DNA of 64,000 nt, taken from Gliomastix tumulicola (Eukaryota; Ascomycota; Sordariomycetes; Hypocreales; Bionectriaceae). The translations under genes were made by a program, and so were the position numbers. Below, piece after piece: positions 12,384 to 24,158 of the stretch (the first letter of the stretch is position 1; the number at the start of each line of letters is the position of its first letter). The notes under the pieces were generated by a model that was given only the letters and a program-made list of their open reading frames with translations, was not told the origin of the DNA and made no database searches. The stretch covers positions 868,001 through 932,000 of the forward strand of contig BCHX01000004.1 of assembly GCA_001599755.1 (NCBI GenBank), in the 5' to 3' direction.

Positions 12384-15300
12384 ATGGACGAAAATCCGGG
12401 CCCGGGCCACGGCGCCCCCGCGTCCGCCCTCGCTGCGACGTCGGCCCTACATCAGCTCGCAAGCCTGGCGCCCTTCGAGACCATCTCACGTGCGACATCA
12501 CCGGGCGTCCCCTTCGCTAAGTATGTCGACGACGACAAGAAGAGGTACCGGCCGCGGACGTTTGCGTACTTCCGGCAGCTCCCGTTCGCCGTCGAGGACG
12601 ACCGGGAGCGCGAGGCGGCGCTGCGGAACATACTCAAGAACCTGTACATCGCCGTCAAGGCCGAGGACTTTAACCAGGGGGCCACGCACTGGACGAGGGA
12701 GCTCACGTCGTGGATCAACCTCAAGTTCGAGATGACGAGGCTGCAGAGGGCGAAGCTGGTCAAGCTGTTCTACTCGCTGGCCTTGACGCCGGGGCTGGAG
12801 AGCTCGTCTGCAGACAGATTCCTCCGCATGGTTGTGTCTCTTACAAGGTACGTGGGCTAGGGTGCTGCTTACTGGTGTTGTGGGATTATTGCTCGGAGAG
12901 CTAACAGGACCTTTCTTCTCTAGAAAAAACCACTATCTGAAGCCCGGTGAAGACTTGACGCTCGAATGGCGACCGCTCTGGGAGGAGCTCAAACCCTGGA
13001 TACTGCCTTCGGAGGTGGCACCCCACCAGAATAGTAGGAAACGGTCAGCCAAACAAGTTCACAAGCTCTGCACGCACAGCAACACGTACTTCGATCCGAG
13101 CGCCCGCCGCGATATGCTGGAGGAGTTTCTACCGTTCTTCAGCACCAACGACATGCCGAATGCCTATATCGTCTTTGGAGTTCTCAACATCATGCTCCCG
13201 AGTCACCCCGCTCCAGCGAGCGATGTTGGATCCCAACCCAAGGCCTTCTTCCCGACGCTCTTCCACCTGTGGTCGATCATGAACAGATCCAAGGTATTTG
13301 ACACCTTCGCCGTCGATCTCTTCTCCCGATTCGCCCGAGACCATCTGCACTGCACGCATACCTCCTTCACAGAATACGGAATGTTCACCAAGGAGCAGTC
13401 GGATCTCCTGTTCACGGCTATCCTACGAATGACGGGTATCCCGGTGAGCCAGTCCAACTCAGCATACACCTCGATCGATTACATGTCAGGGGTGGCTGTG
13501 TTCTTAGAAAAGGACAAGAAGCGGCATCCCGCGGCCTATATGATTGCCCGCCTGATTATCTGCTCCCTCTCCCCGATAGGCCTGGACAAGGAAGCCTCCA
13601 CCATGGCCAGCTTGGAAGGCTTGATCGAGAGCATAGACACGTTCTTCCACCCATCCAACCAGGGAAACTGGAGCACTATGCTCAGCCAGCTCGTGCAGTA
13701 TCTTACGGATGGTTTCATCTCACGCTGGAACCGCGAGCAGAGCGGCGAGCTTGATCTACCTGAGGATCGCAAAATCTCCCCAGCTCTGAGGAAGAGATTC
13801 GTCTCCTCTCTCAGGGAGGTCACATTTATGGGTTTGTTCTCGAAGAGTAGTAGGGTCTCTCATTACTTCTATAATGCCCTCCAGGGACTGGCATATCTGG
13901 AGCCTGATCTGATCCTACCTGGTGCTCTTCAGCGGTTTTATCCCAGTTTGCAGGGCCTCGTCGAGGTCCACAGGACAACGTCTAGTCTGAATGGCCTTCA
14001 GATGATTGCCAACGTTCTGTCAAAGAACAAGGGGTATCGCTGCCACCTGACGGCTCTTCTTGCCCTGGCCATGCCTGGAATCGACGCGAACGACTTGAGC
14101 AAGACGCAGTATACCCTTGGCTTCATTCAGAGCGTCGCATACAGCATCCCGATGGTTCCCCTGACCAAGGAGGGCACTCATATCCACGACACGACCCTGG
14201 CCATGCAGTGGGTCCAGGCTGAGATGGATCGCATGGAGCGCGACGGCCAGGATGTTAAGATCAACTACGACGAAGAGCTCACAGACGAGGATGAGGCGAA
14301 TATTCTCAGGTCCTCGACCGCCGGGTTTGGCGAGTTCATCGTCACATTGCTCGGCAAGGTGTTCACTCTCCTCGAAAATCTCCCAGATGCCAACACTCTA
14401 CGTGGCGGAACGCCAGAGGACAGCGTCATCAATGCGCTCCCAGCCGCATTCTCGCCGATCTTTACCTCTCTATCCCCGGACCTGTTTGACCTGGCTCTAG
14501 ATAAGCTGGCTACATTTGTGTCGAGCCATGTTATTCATCAGGCCCGGGATGCCATGGCCTGGATCATTAACGCGCTCTGCAAGGTCAACCCGCAGAAGAC
14601 ATTGAAGGTCTTTATCCCCATGTTCGTCATAAACATTCGTAATGAGATCGAACAAAACCACGCCGCGTCAGATCGCACTACCGGTACCGATTATTTGCCG
14701 AGGGACCGGGCGCTCGTCTGGCATGTCAGCATGCTGGCAATGACAGTTGTTCACGTCGGACATGAAGTGCTAAACTACAAAGAGGAGTTGCTTGGCATTG
14801 CGGAATTCATGCTGAAGAGGTGCAAAGGTTTACCTACGATCCTGGTCTCCAATTATATCCATCATCTGCTCCTCAACTTGACGCAGACGTATGCCCTTGA
14901 CCACGCTCTGTATGAGCCAGATGTCATCAAGCAAGGTGTCGATATTGATGACTGGGGAAGCACCACCCCCCCGGCCGATCTTACCATCCGCTGGCATCAG
15001 CCGTCGCAGGCCGAGATTGACTTCGCGGTCGAGTTGTATGAAGTACACACCAAGTCGGCCATCAAACAGCTTGAGCTGCTCATGAGCGATGAGCCGCCGG
15101 TCAGCCGGACAGGAAAGAACAAGGAGTGGTCAGACGAGGCGTCACGACAGCTGCAGCAGATCAGGCTCATCACGGCTGGCATGGCGGCTTTGTTTGACCC
15201 TAAACGGGCCGCTGGCCTCCAATCCGAGGACCAAGCCGAGCCCGAAGCTATGGACATTGATGACGACGCAGACGATGATTTGGAGAACGAAGAAGATGAT

Positions 15301-18300
15301 GTTCTGGCAGAGGCCGCAGACGACGAGGAGCTGAGGGCCGGCTTCCGATCTAAGGCTGGGTATATGCTTAAGCCAAGCGACGAATCATACAAGAAGATCC
15401 ACGCCGTTCGCGAAGAAACTGGACATGTGCTCTCCAAGTTCCATGCCTTCCTGTCCGCCAATATGGAGGACGACGTGACTTGCTTCACTTCGTTGTATAG
15501 CGCCTACCGGACCTGGATCACAGATGTCGGTGTTGAGCGATCTGCCCACCCGTTGGAGCGCCACACAAGGCTCTACAAGTCAGACATTGCTCCTTTCAAG
15601 ATCAAGGGGCTGAGAAAAGTGTACCCGCGTCCTCTCCTTATCAAGCGCGCCGAAGCCTACCAAATGCTGCGTATGAGGAACAATGCCTCAGGAAGGCAGA
15701 AGAGCGACCTCGACAAGCGGCTCCTGCTCGATCTCGCTCAGTCGTCTCTCTCCCTTTATGCAGATGTGCGTAGGGTGGCACAGAGTTCGCAGGACTCGGC
15801 GCTCAAGGCACTGATTGGTGGGAAGCAGCTCATCATCCCAGTGATCCTTGACGGTCTACGGACTGCGCTGCAGAAAGTTGATCACGACCGGATCAAGGGT
15901 GCTTTGTACTCGTTGTTCTACACTAGTCTGCTCCGGACCGTTATCAAGGACTGGCGCTTTGCTCCAGAGGCCATGCACCTCTACATCGAGACTGCGGGGA
16001 TTGACAAGCCATCCATCCAGTCCGTAGGGTCAACGGCGTTGTATAGTATCCTCGACTTTGGCAAGCCGGTGGAGCAGCTGGTCCTTATAGATCATGCCAT
16101 TGTCGACACGATCAAGCCGCAAGAGGACGTTTCCGCAGCCATCACCAAGAGGAACGGGTTCATCCTACAACGACGAGAGAAGGTGGAGGCGGCCAAGGCG
16201 AAGCTCGGTCTCGAACTGACGCAGCAAGCCAAGGGCGCTCACTGGAAGATTGCCTCTCGTTGTGCCGTATTCGCGACGAACCTCTGTCTGCGGTTCAAGA
16301 CTGTCGCCCCTGCGGACTTCGTTGACCTCGTGACACAAGGGACGATTGACCCTCATCCCGGGCTGCGAAGTTACTACCTCAATGCGCTCACTTCGCTCTT
16401 CGGGACGATTGATGTCCGCGCGGCATACGCACATGACCTCAAAAACTATTACCTGGAGAAGGGGAGCCCTGATCTCAACCGCATGCAAGTCACCGTCGAG
16501 AAGGGGGACGCTGCTTTCACCGAGAAATTCTTAGAGTCCTTCAATGATCCCCAGAATGCCGAGTACATGGTTGACTCTGATCATCCTGGCTGGTTGGTAT
16601 GGGGCAAGAAGTTTACGGCATACCGAGCAAAGCCTCATCCGTTTGAAGCCTACGACGAGACGGAGGACGCCATACGAGTCCAGATTGGCCAGATCCTAAC
16701 CAGGGAGTGGTTTGCAAAGGCATTCGAGTATCTGAAACAAGAACCGCGCGACCAGTCGTCGGATAGGTTTCGGATGACCAATGTCTACTTCTTGATGCAT
16801 GTGTTTGACCTGATGCACTACAAGAAAACGGCTGCCACTCTCGACGATATCACAGCTCTGACGGAAGAGCTGTATGGCGATGGCAACGACAGGCATCAGC
16901 ACAGAGCCACTGCAGAGATCCTCGGTGCGCTGTTGGCGGGATCCAGCGATGACCCTCCGGAAATCCGGGAGCGAGTCTGGGCTTGGGCGTCGAAGATGTT
17001 CCTCAAGATTCTCGCTGACGCCCTGACACCCGAGAACATCAACTACTGGCTTACCTGCATACACATGATCCTGGATGCCAAGGATCCCCGGCGTTCTCAT
17101 GAGATCGTGGACGCTCTGCGGGACTTCAAGCTCGACATGACATCCAACGCTGCTTTCAAGGAGTCCGCCAAGGTCCAGATGCTCGAGTTTGTCATTGCAG
17201 ACGGGTCGTGGCACTTCCGGAAGGTTGAGCCCATCCTCACTGACTTCTTGTCACATCTGGACCACCCGTACAAGGCGGTCCGTGAGGCCATGGGCCGAGT
17301 GCTGTCCATTATCTACAAGACCAGATACCACGAGTCATTTGAGAGTGTGCAGAAGCTGCTCGCTGCGAATGAGGCGGAATCGTCGATTGGTATCCGACCT
17401 TACCAGCCCGATGAAGAGTTCACGGAGACAATCACTACGGTCTTCAACCAGCTCGAGAAATGGCGTCAGGAGCGCGAGCCCGGTCAACAGACGCCGTCCT
17501 CGTATACTTCTGCATCTAAGACGGTGCTTATGTGGCTCGACTGCACGCTTTCGTCACACGAATGCACCCAGCTTGTGCCCTTCTTCTCAGAGCATTTCCT
17601 GGGACAGCTTCTGCACATGATGGACGTCAAGGAGGATCCCGAACTTATCAGGATCGCGTACCACGTCTACCGCCACTTGCCCAATATCCCTCTGCGCGAT
17701 GGCGAGGACGCTGAGTTCATTGATGGTCTTATCAGGATTGGAAAGACGGCGACGAGCTGGCATCAGCGTCTGCGTGCGCTTGTGAACATGCAGGTGCTGT
17801 ACTTCCGACGGCTCTTCCTGACACAGAAGCCCCAGCGCGACCAGCTCTTCACCGCTGTGTCAGACATGCTCAGTGATCCTCAGATCGAGGTGCGGACCAC
17901 GGCGTCGACGACACTGGCTGGCATGATTAGATGCTCGCCCAAGGTCATCCGGGATCCGATGATCCAGGGGCTGAAGAAGCGCTTCGAGCGGGAGCTGAAT
18001 GAGAACCCTATGCCGAAACGCAACGCTCCTGGCACGGATACGCCTGTCAATTCGCAGCTGCAGATCACGCGTCGTCACGCGGCTGTGCTTGGCCTGGGCG
18101 CGCTCATCGAGGCGTTCCCCTATGCTACGCCGCCGCCAGAGTGGATGCCAGAGGTACTGGCCCTCCTCGCTAGGCGGGCGGCGGGAGACCGTGGCACCGT
18201 TGGCAAGGCGACCAAGATGATTCTCAGTGAATTCAAGAAGACTCGGCAAGATAGCTGGGCCGTAGATCAGAAGGTAAGACAACATTCCAGCCAGCACCAA

Positions 18301-18402
18301 GGCTGTAGAGACGCAAGGCTGACTTGAACGTGACAACAGTACTTTACCCAGGAACAGCTCGAGGATCTCGAGGGTGTCCTTTGGAAGAGCTATTTTGCCT
18401 AA
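12384..18402 (+). CDS. BLM10: Proteasome activator Blm10/PA200
   Basis: Three exons, 12384-12847, 12924-18273 and 18340-18402, encode about 1958 aa, close to the roughly 2000 aa usual for the family. Introns are 76 and 66 nt with standard ends. Blm10/PA200 is a HEAT-repeat solenoid that caps the 20S proteasome core in nucleus and cytosol and promotes degradation of unstructured proteins and acetylated histones. Seen: long helical repeats throughout, a family-typical region near FDKPVEQL-like segments in the middle, a very acidic insert around residues 947-975 (DIDDDADDDLENEEDDV), and a C-terminal block ending WKSYFA. The last exon encodes only 20 residues, including this tail, which in the family docks into the alpha-ring pocket. 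The tail reads Tyr-Phe-Ala, whereas the yeast and human proteins end Tyr-Tyr-Ala. Missing the last intron would lose this docking tail. Confidence 0.93.
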
Positions 18403-19740
18403 GCAAGCCAGACGACGAGACGATTCGTCATTTCTATAGGGCCTTTTGCATGCTATTGTGTTTTTTGTTTTTTTCTTCTTTGAGTAGTGCGCGTTGCACG
18501 TACTACCAGTACATGTCTCCAGTATGAACGATGCTCCCTTTAGGGCCGAGAAACCGGCATGATGGTTCACGATGGAGGGATTTAACATGGCCAGGCAGGA
18601 CGGGTCGTGAGTGAAGGGAACAAGGGAACAAGGCTTTGTCGCGCGTGATGGGGAGAAAAAAACAAACAAGTGAGTTTAGACGTCTTATCCTCTCCTCTCA
18701 TAGCCCTTATGGATACAGTCCTGCCTGCTATGCAGATGGCGGGCACGAAGGGCTGCTGTATTAGGTATACTGCAGAAGAATGCAGAGAGAGGGGGTTATC
18801 AATACATGATGATGATCTTGATCGGGCATGGCGCGAGAATTGCTTGGTGATTTGATTGCGTTCAGCTCGTGCTACCATGATTATTTTCGTCGCGCTCGGG
18901 CGAAGGTTTTTGTGTGTGTTGTGCTTCTTGCAGCACATCGCGCATTCGTTTCATTACAGGACATGACAGGGGGCCTGATTCGGTGGTGCTACGACCAGAC
19001 CAGACAAGACCAGACAAGACAAGGCAGCTCATAATACGTGGCGGCGGGCGCAAAGGCAGCGCGGATACACGCATTAGTTTGCCGTAGGAATCGGTGGGAA
19101 AGCTGGCTGCTTAAGCGCCCGATTGATTAACGGTCTGGGGGCGGGCAACGAATTATCCCGAGGAGAAAGGGCGATGCGAGGGAGGGAGATGGGCGGTCAA
19201 ATCGGGTGATGGGGAGATCACTGGGGGGTGGCGCTTGTTCCTTATCTTTTGTTGCAGATTCATGCCTGAATCACAACTGGAGGTGAGACACGCAAGACAA
19301 GGTGCATATAATAGTACGCTTTCACTACGAATACTACTATGACTATGACTGGGGGGAAGGCACGTATGAATGGGAGACGGGCAAAAAAAAAAAAAAAGAG
19401 GGAATTTAGAATGAAAGAGGGGGGGGATGTGCAAATGTGCCGGAGGCCTGGAACGAGTGCGTTGCTGGGACATGGATGGGATTGCATGAGGGGAGATAGG
19501 GGGATTGATGGATGGATGGATGGCTGGCACATGATGCAGGACGGGAACTAGGCGAGAACGGTTTTATGCGGCGGTCGCTCAGCAATAACAACTGGGACCC
19601 CCAACGGGAAAGCAGATGCTGGCTGCCCTGGTCCTGCTAGGTACCAAGTAGGTAATATTATTTGTTCCCTGACCTGACCTGGGACTGGGCTGGACTGGCT
19701 GGACTCTGTGAGTGACGGACAGGCAGGCAGGCAAGCAGCC

Positions 19741-19758
19741 CACACACACACACACACA
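19741..19758. repeat. (CA)n microsatellite
   Basis: Perfect CA dinucleotide run in the upstream region of the small basic protein gene. Confidence 0.9.
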
Positions 19759-19855
19759 CGCACGGTAGCGAGCGAGCGACAATAACAACCCAAGCGCCCT
19801 CTTGTATCATCCATCCGTCCCTCCCCCCGTCTTCCTCCCCTCTTCCCTTTCCCAA

Positions 19856-19879
19856 CTCTCTCTCTCTCTCTCTCTCTCT
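19856..19879. repeat. (CT)n pyrimidine tract in a promoter
   Basis: Perfect CT run about 90 bases before the inferred 5'UTR intron of the gene at 20307. CT-rich tracts near transcription start sites are common in highly expressed fungal genes. Confidence 0.8.
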
Positions 19880-19946
19880 TCATCTCATCGGTTTCCGTCT
19901 CGTTACCCATCGCTTTTACATCTATCGCAACTTCGTCATCAACACG

Positions 19947-20238
19947 GTACGTATTTTATTACCCCCCTCTACTCCTCTACTCTCAGTGTGATTGATGGAT
20001 GGCGAGACTGGCGGCGGGGCGGTCAGCTGCGCTCGCTGGTCCTGCGCTCGTGCTCGGCCATTCCCCAGCGTCGCTTTTGTTTCGTGCGCGTCGCGTATTC
20101 TGCGCGATGCCTCCGCCGGTGTCGCGGCGTCTTCGCTCGTGAAGCGGTGAAAAGGCGACGACGGAAAATTAAAGGATTGGCAGCGATATCGGTGTCGAAA
20201 TGCCACGACCTGCGTTCCGCTAACCAAATCTCATCTAG
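19947..20238 (+). other. Probable 5'UTR intron of the small basic protein gene
   Basis: The donor GTACGT follows a leader-like sequence (ATCAACACG). The acceptor CATCTAG at 20238 is preceded by CTAAC at a suitable distance (about 20219-20223). Removing these 292 bases joins a CT-rich leader to an A/C-rich segment that runs into the ATG at 20307. Long leader introns are typical of strongly expressed fungal genes. Inferred from sequence only. Confidence 0.55.
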
Positions 20239-20306
20239 ACACACACACATCAATCTCAATCATCACCACCCTTTGAACTTCTTCAGAAGAAAAAACCACA
20301 GCAGAC

Positions 20307-20794
20307 ATGGCCCGCGAAGGAACGCGCTCGTCAACGGGCAACTCCAAGCCCCGTGTCTTCCAGCCCGTCGACACGGCGCCTACTTTCAAGCGCTCGCGCA
20401 AGTCTAAGACGGCCGGCCTGCTGGGCGGCAAGGCTGACAAGACGAGTGCTGCTGCTGCTCCTGCTGTTGCTCCTGCTGCTGCTCCTGCTCCCGCCGGTGC
20501 CGCGACCACGGAGAAGAAGAAGGGGCCTGCGAAGAAGGCTGGTGCGCTCGTGACCAAGGTGAGCAGACTTACCCAAAACTACTAAGATTGAGAGAATGGG
20601 AGAGGAGGGGGAAGTGTGTCTTGTTTGCTAACGGAAGGGGGGCTGGGTAGGCTAAGAATGCGGTGAAGAAGGTTGAGAAGAAGGTTACGGGTGCTGCGAA
20701 GGCTCCCAAGAAGGTCAGTCTCGTGTGTTTTTCTCCGCTGAATACCTCTCATCTACCCTGTTTGTTTGGAGCAGGATAAGAGAAGGGGATGAGG
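20307..20794 (+). CDS. Small Lys/Ala-rich basic protein
   Basis: Three exons, 20307-20558, 20651-20713 and 20777-20794, encode about 110 aa. Both introns have canonical GTGAGC/GTCAGT donors and AG acceptors and keep the frame. Seen: an N-terminus with PRVFQPVDTAPTFKRSRKSK, a central Ala/Pro stretch encoded by GCT repeats, then repeated KK motifs (KKGPAKKAG, KKVEKKVTGAAKAPKK) and a final DKRRG. Composition resembles histone H1 tails or other nucleic-acid-binding linkers, but there is no globular winged-helix domain, so it is not a true H1. Similar short basic proteins are widespread in filamentous ascomycetes without known function. The CT-rich promoter and the probable leader intron suggest strong expression. 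Confidence 0.72.
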
Positions 20795-21651
20795 GCGAAG
20801 TTTGAATGGGCAGATGGCTGACTCGAGTACAATGAACAGCAAGCCGCTGCGGCGTCTACCTAAGGCACCTTAGGCCCTGATCCTGGTCCGAAGCAGACGA
20901 ACCTTGGAGCTGGCAGGTACTCGTACTCTGATGCTTTTCCCTGACGGCCCGCTTGAGCGGTGCCTTGGGAATGGCCTCAGAGCACAGCCCCCAAGGTTCG
21001 CTTCGGGCACATGACATGGTCGCCGTCTGGCCACACGTTTTGCTGCTCTTTCCTCTCCTCACTCTTGGACTTTTTCTTTTTTGTGTTTACCTCTGCGACC
21101 GGCGCTGTTTGTCTTGTTCTTGCGCCTCGCTTGATTTGGATTTGCGTTTAGGGGCCTCGTGGTGTCCTTTCGTTATGCGGCATGATACGAGCTCTGGAGA
21201 TGAAGGGGAAAGTCGTTATTTCTGGGAGACTCGGTGATGCGTTTTGTTTTTATGTTTTTAAGATTTGGAGGATCAATAAATTTCGGACGAGGCGTCTAAC
21301 ACACTACCGTCACATCTTTTCCTCTTCTCTGTCCTTTCTGCAGCAGGGGGAGTGCCGGCCGGTATAGCCCTGTTGCCATCACGCCCTGTGCTACATCTAA
21401 TATGCTGCGTCCGTTCCACCTCGAGATGCTACAGCCAGTGAAGGATCGAGCAATTTTTTTTTCTTTGGTGTCACTCGGTGCTTCGCCGGGCTCATCTCGC
21501 CCAGGCATACTCATGCGTGTGTTCAAAATCAAGAATTATATGCATGGCTGAGTTCCCGTGACAGCTGTACACGGTGGGCTCTCTACTTGAAGAATCAGAT
21601 ATCCAGGAGGAACAGCGCCGAGTTCCCCCTTGCTTCTTCTCCGGCCCCTTG
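20795..21651. other. Intergenic between convergent small genes
   Basis: Contains the probable 3' UTR of the basic protein gene, with an AATAAA at 21275-21280, and the 3' side of the tentative minus-strand small gene. No other coding signal is seen. Confidence 0.5.
21275..21280 (+). terminator. Possible polyadenylation signal AATAAA
   Basis: AATAAA in a T-rich context about 480 bases after the stop codon of the basic protein gene. Fungal signals are loose, so this is only a candidate. Confidence 0.3.
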
Positions 21652-22020
21652 CTAGAGAGGGCAAGTCGTGGTATAATGCTGCCCAGGCATCATATCCAAG
21701 GGATCTGTTTAGTTCGTAGCAAAGACTAGGGGGTATACGAGAAGCAGCAGAGACTCACCTTTTTTGGTCTTATGAGGCGTCTTCATCAGGCACTCCTGCG
21801 TCGCGGAGGATGGGGTGACCACGAAGGCTGAGCTCTGTCTTCTGGGTTCCTGATGATCCAAACAGGCAGCCTCAGGGGCCTAAGGTAGATTAGTTCCATA
21901 CTATCTTGCTTCCTGAAATCCTCGCTTAGGGACATAGGCACATCAGATCATGGCCAAGTTACTCACAGGCTCATACAGTCGTGAAACCAGAGCACCACGC
22001 GGTGGAACAACGGTTCCCAT
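21652..22020 (-). CDS. Tentative small three-exon gene, 75 aa, unknown function
   Basis: Proposed from splice signals. Exons on the minus strand are 22020-21967, 21879-21759 and 21704-21652. Intron 1 starts GTGAGT and ends CTTAG with CTAAT upstream; intron 2 starts GTGAGT and ends CAG with CTAAA very close to the acceptor. Splicing gives one open frame from ATG to TAG: it begins MGTVVPPRGALVSRLYEP, has a polar middle with QEPRRQSSAFVVTPSS, and ends KTKKDPLDMMPGQHYTTTCP plus Leu. No domain, signal peptide or TM segment is seen. All three exon phases agree, which supports a real gene, but the exons are short. A competing frame just upstream (22265-21963, hydrophobic, 100 codons) overlaps exon 1. 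Function unknown. Confidence 0.42.
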
Positions 22021-24158
22021 TTACACTCACTTATAGCGCGAACACTATTATAAGCATAATCAATGGCTTCTCCAGAAAAGGGGAAGTATCCTGCGAGGAA
22101 AGGAGACATGCTCAAAAGGCCAAGGGCTACGACGAGCCTGAACACTCCAACAAGGGGAATCCATCTGACCGTCTTTTTGAGATGAATCATCAATAAATTG
22201 ATTTTATGCCCTATGATGCTCCAAGGCCCAACGGAGTGGCTTAGAGTTGGGATGAACATGAACACGAGCTAAGAGCGGGTCGGAGTGCCGCATCGGTGAC
22301 TCTTGTCACGATCTCTTCACGGCGAGAAGGGCTGCTGCCTTTATCCATTTGATAGGTCGGTGGGAGATGATCTCTCACGAAGGAGGAGGAGACGAGATAA
22401 AATCCAAGCCTCTTCTTTCTTTCCGGGTCGAGAAAAGTTCCATGCCCTGCGCCTCTGATGAACTGTCTCTGTGTGGATCGTGAGCCCTCTCGGGGAGCCT
22501 CACTAGGCACCCCCGTTGACGGGATGGGTAATTCCCAGACGACATCAGCGATAGAGGCAAGCCCTTTCTCTCCGGAATGGTCCCAAGGGCGTGGAGCACA
22601 AGATGTGCTGTCGATAATGTCTCTGGTAAGGCTGAGCGAGAGGGGTGGTCAAGCGACGTGAGTGGGTGACTCGGACGGTGTCTCACTGCTCAGCCTGATG
22701 ACGGGTGGTTGGCGCTACTAGTAGTAGTTACAAGTGTGCAGGACAGCTGTCGCGTGGTATCAGTGATGATCATTTACGATGCGCATCTCCTGCTCTGCAT
22801 AAAGTCCGATGCATTGAATCAGGACAGCGCATCGTGTTTGGCAGTCGTCATTGGTGTTGAGCATTCCAGGTTTTCTGCCCTTGCAGCGAGTGGACTGACA
22901 AGCAGTGAGTGACTTCGCTGCCCAGCATCTCGTCACCGCTCCGGAACAGTGACAGCGGGCAGGGTACAAGGGCCTAAAGTACCAGCAGTGCGGGTGGATA
23001 CTGCGACAGTNCCCCGCCACGCCCCCATCTGGAGGTATCTTTTCCTCAGTGCGCGTGCCTCATCCATTTGTCCCTTTCCCCCCTCCGGAGAGCCTGGCTG
23101 GCAAGTCAGTTCTGGGCCAAGGCAGGCACATCACATCACTGGGTCTGTCAGTGGGTTCCTTCTGGGTTCCTTCTGGGTTCCTTCCTGCCGGCGGTGCCTG
23201 TGCCTGCATCATGGAATCTCCCGTCACTTTCTTAAATATTGCTTGTAGCAGCCAACCAGCGCAGCAGCCGTGTCTTATGTCCGCGTGCCCTTAAGGTACC
23301 TTACTGCCAGCCCCAGCTGTTAAAAGGTACCTAATAATCAGCTCACCCCCGATCAGTCATCAGTCATCGATCAATTCATCCCGTCACCACCAACAACATT
23401 TGCGCATCTTCAGCCTTCCCATCCGCCGAAGGCCTCACGAGATAAGAAAGGACGCTTTGTTTCTCCAGTTTCGCATTCCGCCTCAGGTCCATTCCAGAGG
23501 CCACCCCAAAAACGGCCCGTCCTATTTGGGGGGTTCATCAACTGTGCCGGATCCATTCGCTGTGGCAGTTCTCACCTCGTCCCTGCATAAAGCTGTGTCT
23601 GTCTGCGCCAACAAAGAGGCAGATAGATATATAGCTCGCGCCATCGCCAACAGCTGTGCTGCTCGTTCCCAGGCTCTCATCGGTTGAAGAAAAACTTGGG
23701 CCACATACACACCCCAATTGTATCGTCCCATAGCTCAAGTGTTTATTTGACTGGGTCGCTGTCCATCGTGTCTTTTGCCCGCCTGTCGCTTCTGCGCCTC
23801 GCCGGTATCGACAGAATAATAGCGGGCGCTTACATCCGCACCGGCTGCCTTGCAGGCTTGAGGTATGGCCTTGGCGCATCCCCGGCAACCAGCTCAATGT
23901 TTGCACTTTCAGTCCTGACATCGCACTTCTAGATCCTCATCCCACTGCGCTCGCTCACCAGCGTCGCCCCGGACCGCAGCACGCTCGCGCGCAAGCGACA
24001 CCACTCTTACGCGCCCAGCTTTTATTGACAACCTAGTAGTGCTTGTTGAATCTCTCGGCAGGCTCACTCAGCTGGCCCCGCTTCTTACGCCGGCGAGCAC
24101 TCGCGCGGCACCCTCACCCTTATTTAGGCAAACCTCGCACTTTTGCACCTCTGGCTTC
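22021..24158. other. Intergenic, upstream region of the deaminase gene
   Basis: Two kb without a supported gene. Seen: one ambiguous base N at 23011; a three-copy 11-bp direct repeat at 23153-23185; AGGTACCT-type palindromic motifs near 23296 and 23327; a long C/T-rich promoter-like segment from about 23400 to 24158. Confidence 0.5.
23153..23185 (+). repeat. 11-bp tandem repeat, three copies
   Basis: Three adjacent copies of GGGTTCCTTCT, the last with one change at its end, lie in the upstream region of the deaminase gene. Confidence 0.8.

Larger units (their letters stand above)
18403..20306. other. Gene-poor stretch with microsatellites; leader of the basic-protein gene
   Basis: It follows the Blm10 stop codon. 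Seen: a 15-base A run at 19383-19397, a GATG tandem at 19507-19522, a CA run at 19741-19758 and a CT run at 19856-19879. The right end is the promoter and leader of the small basic protein gene at 20307. No frame looks coding; the open stretches come from the simple repeats. Confidence 0.6.

Noticed and set aside
19153..19530. Pro/Ser-rich minus-strand frames
   Set aside because: Explained by the A-run and GATG repeats; no coding signal.
21963..22265. Hydrophobic 100-codon minus-strand frame
   Set aside because: Overlaps the better supported spliced small gene in another frame and does not continue in phase across the shared donor without an early stop.
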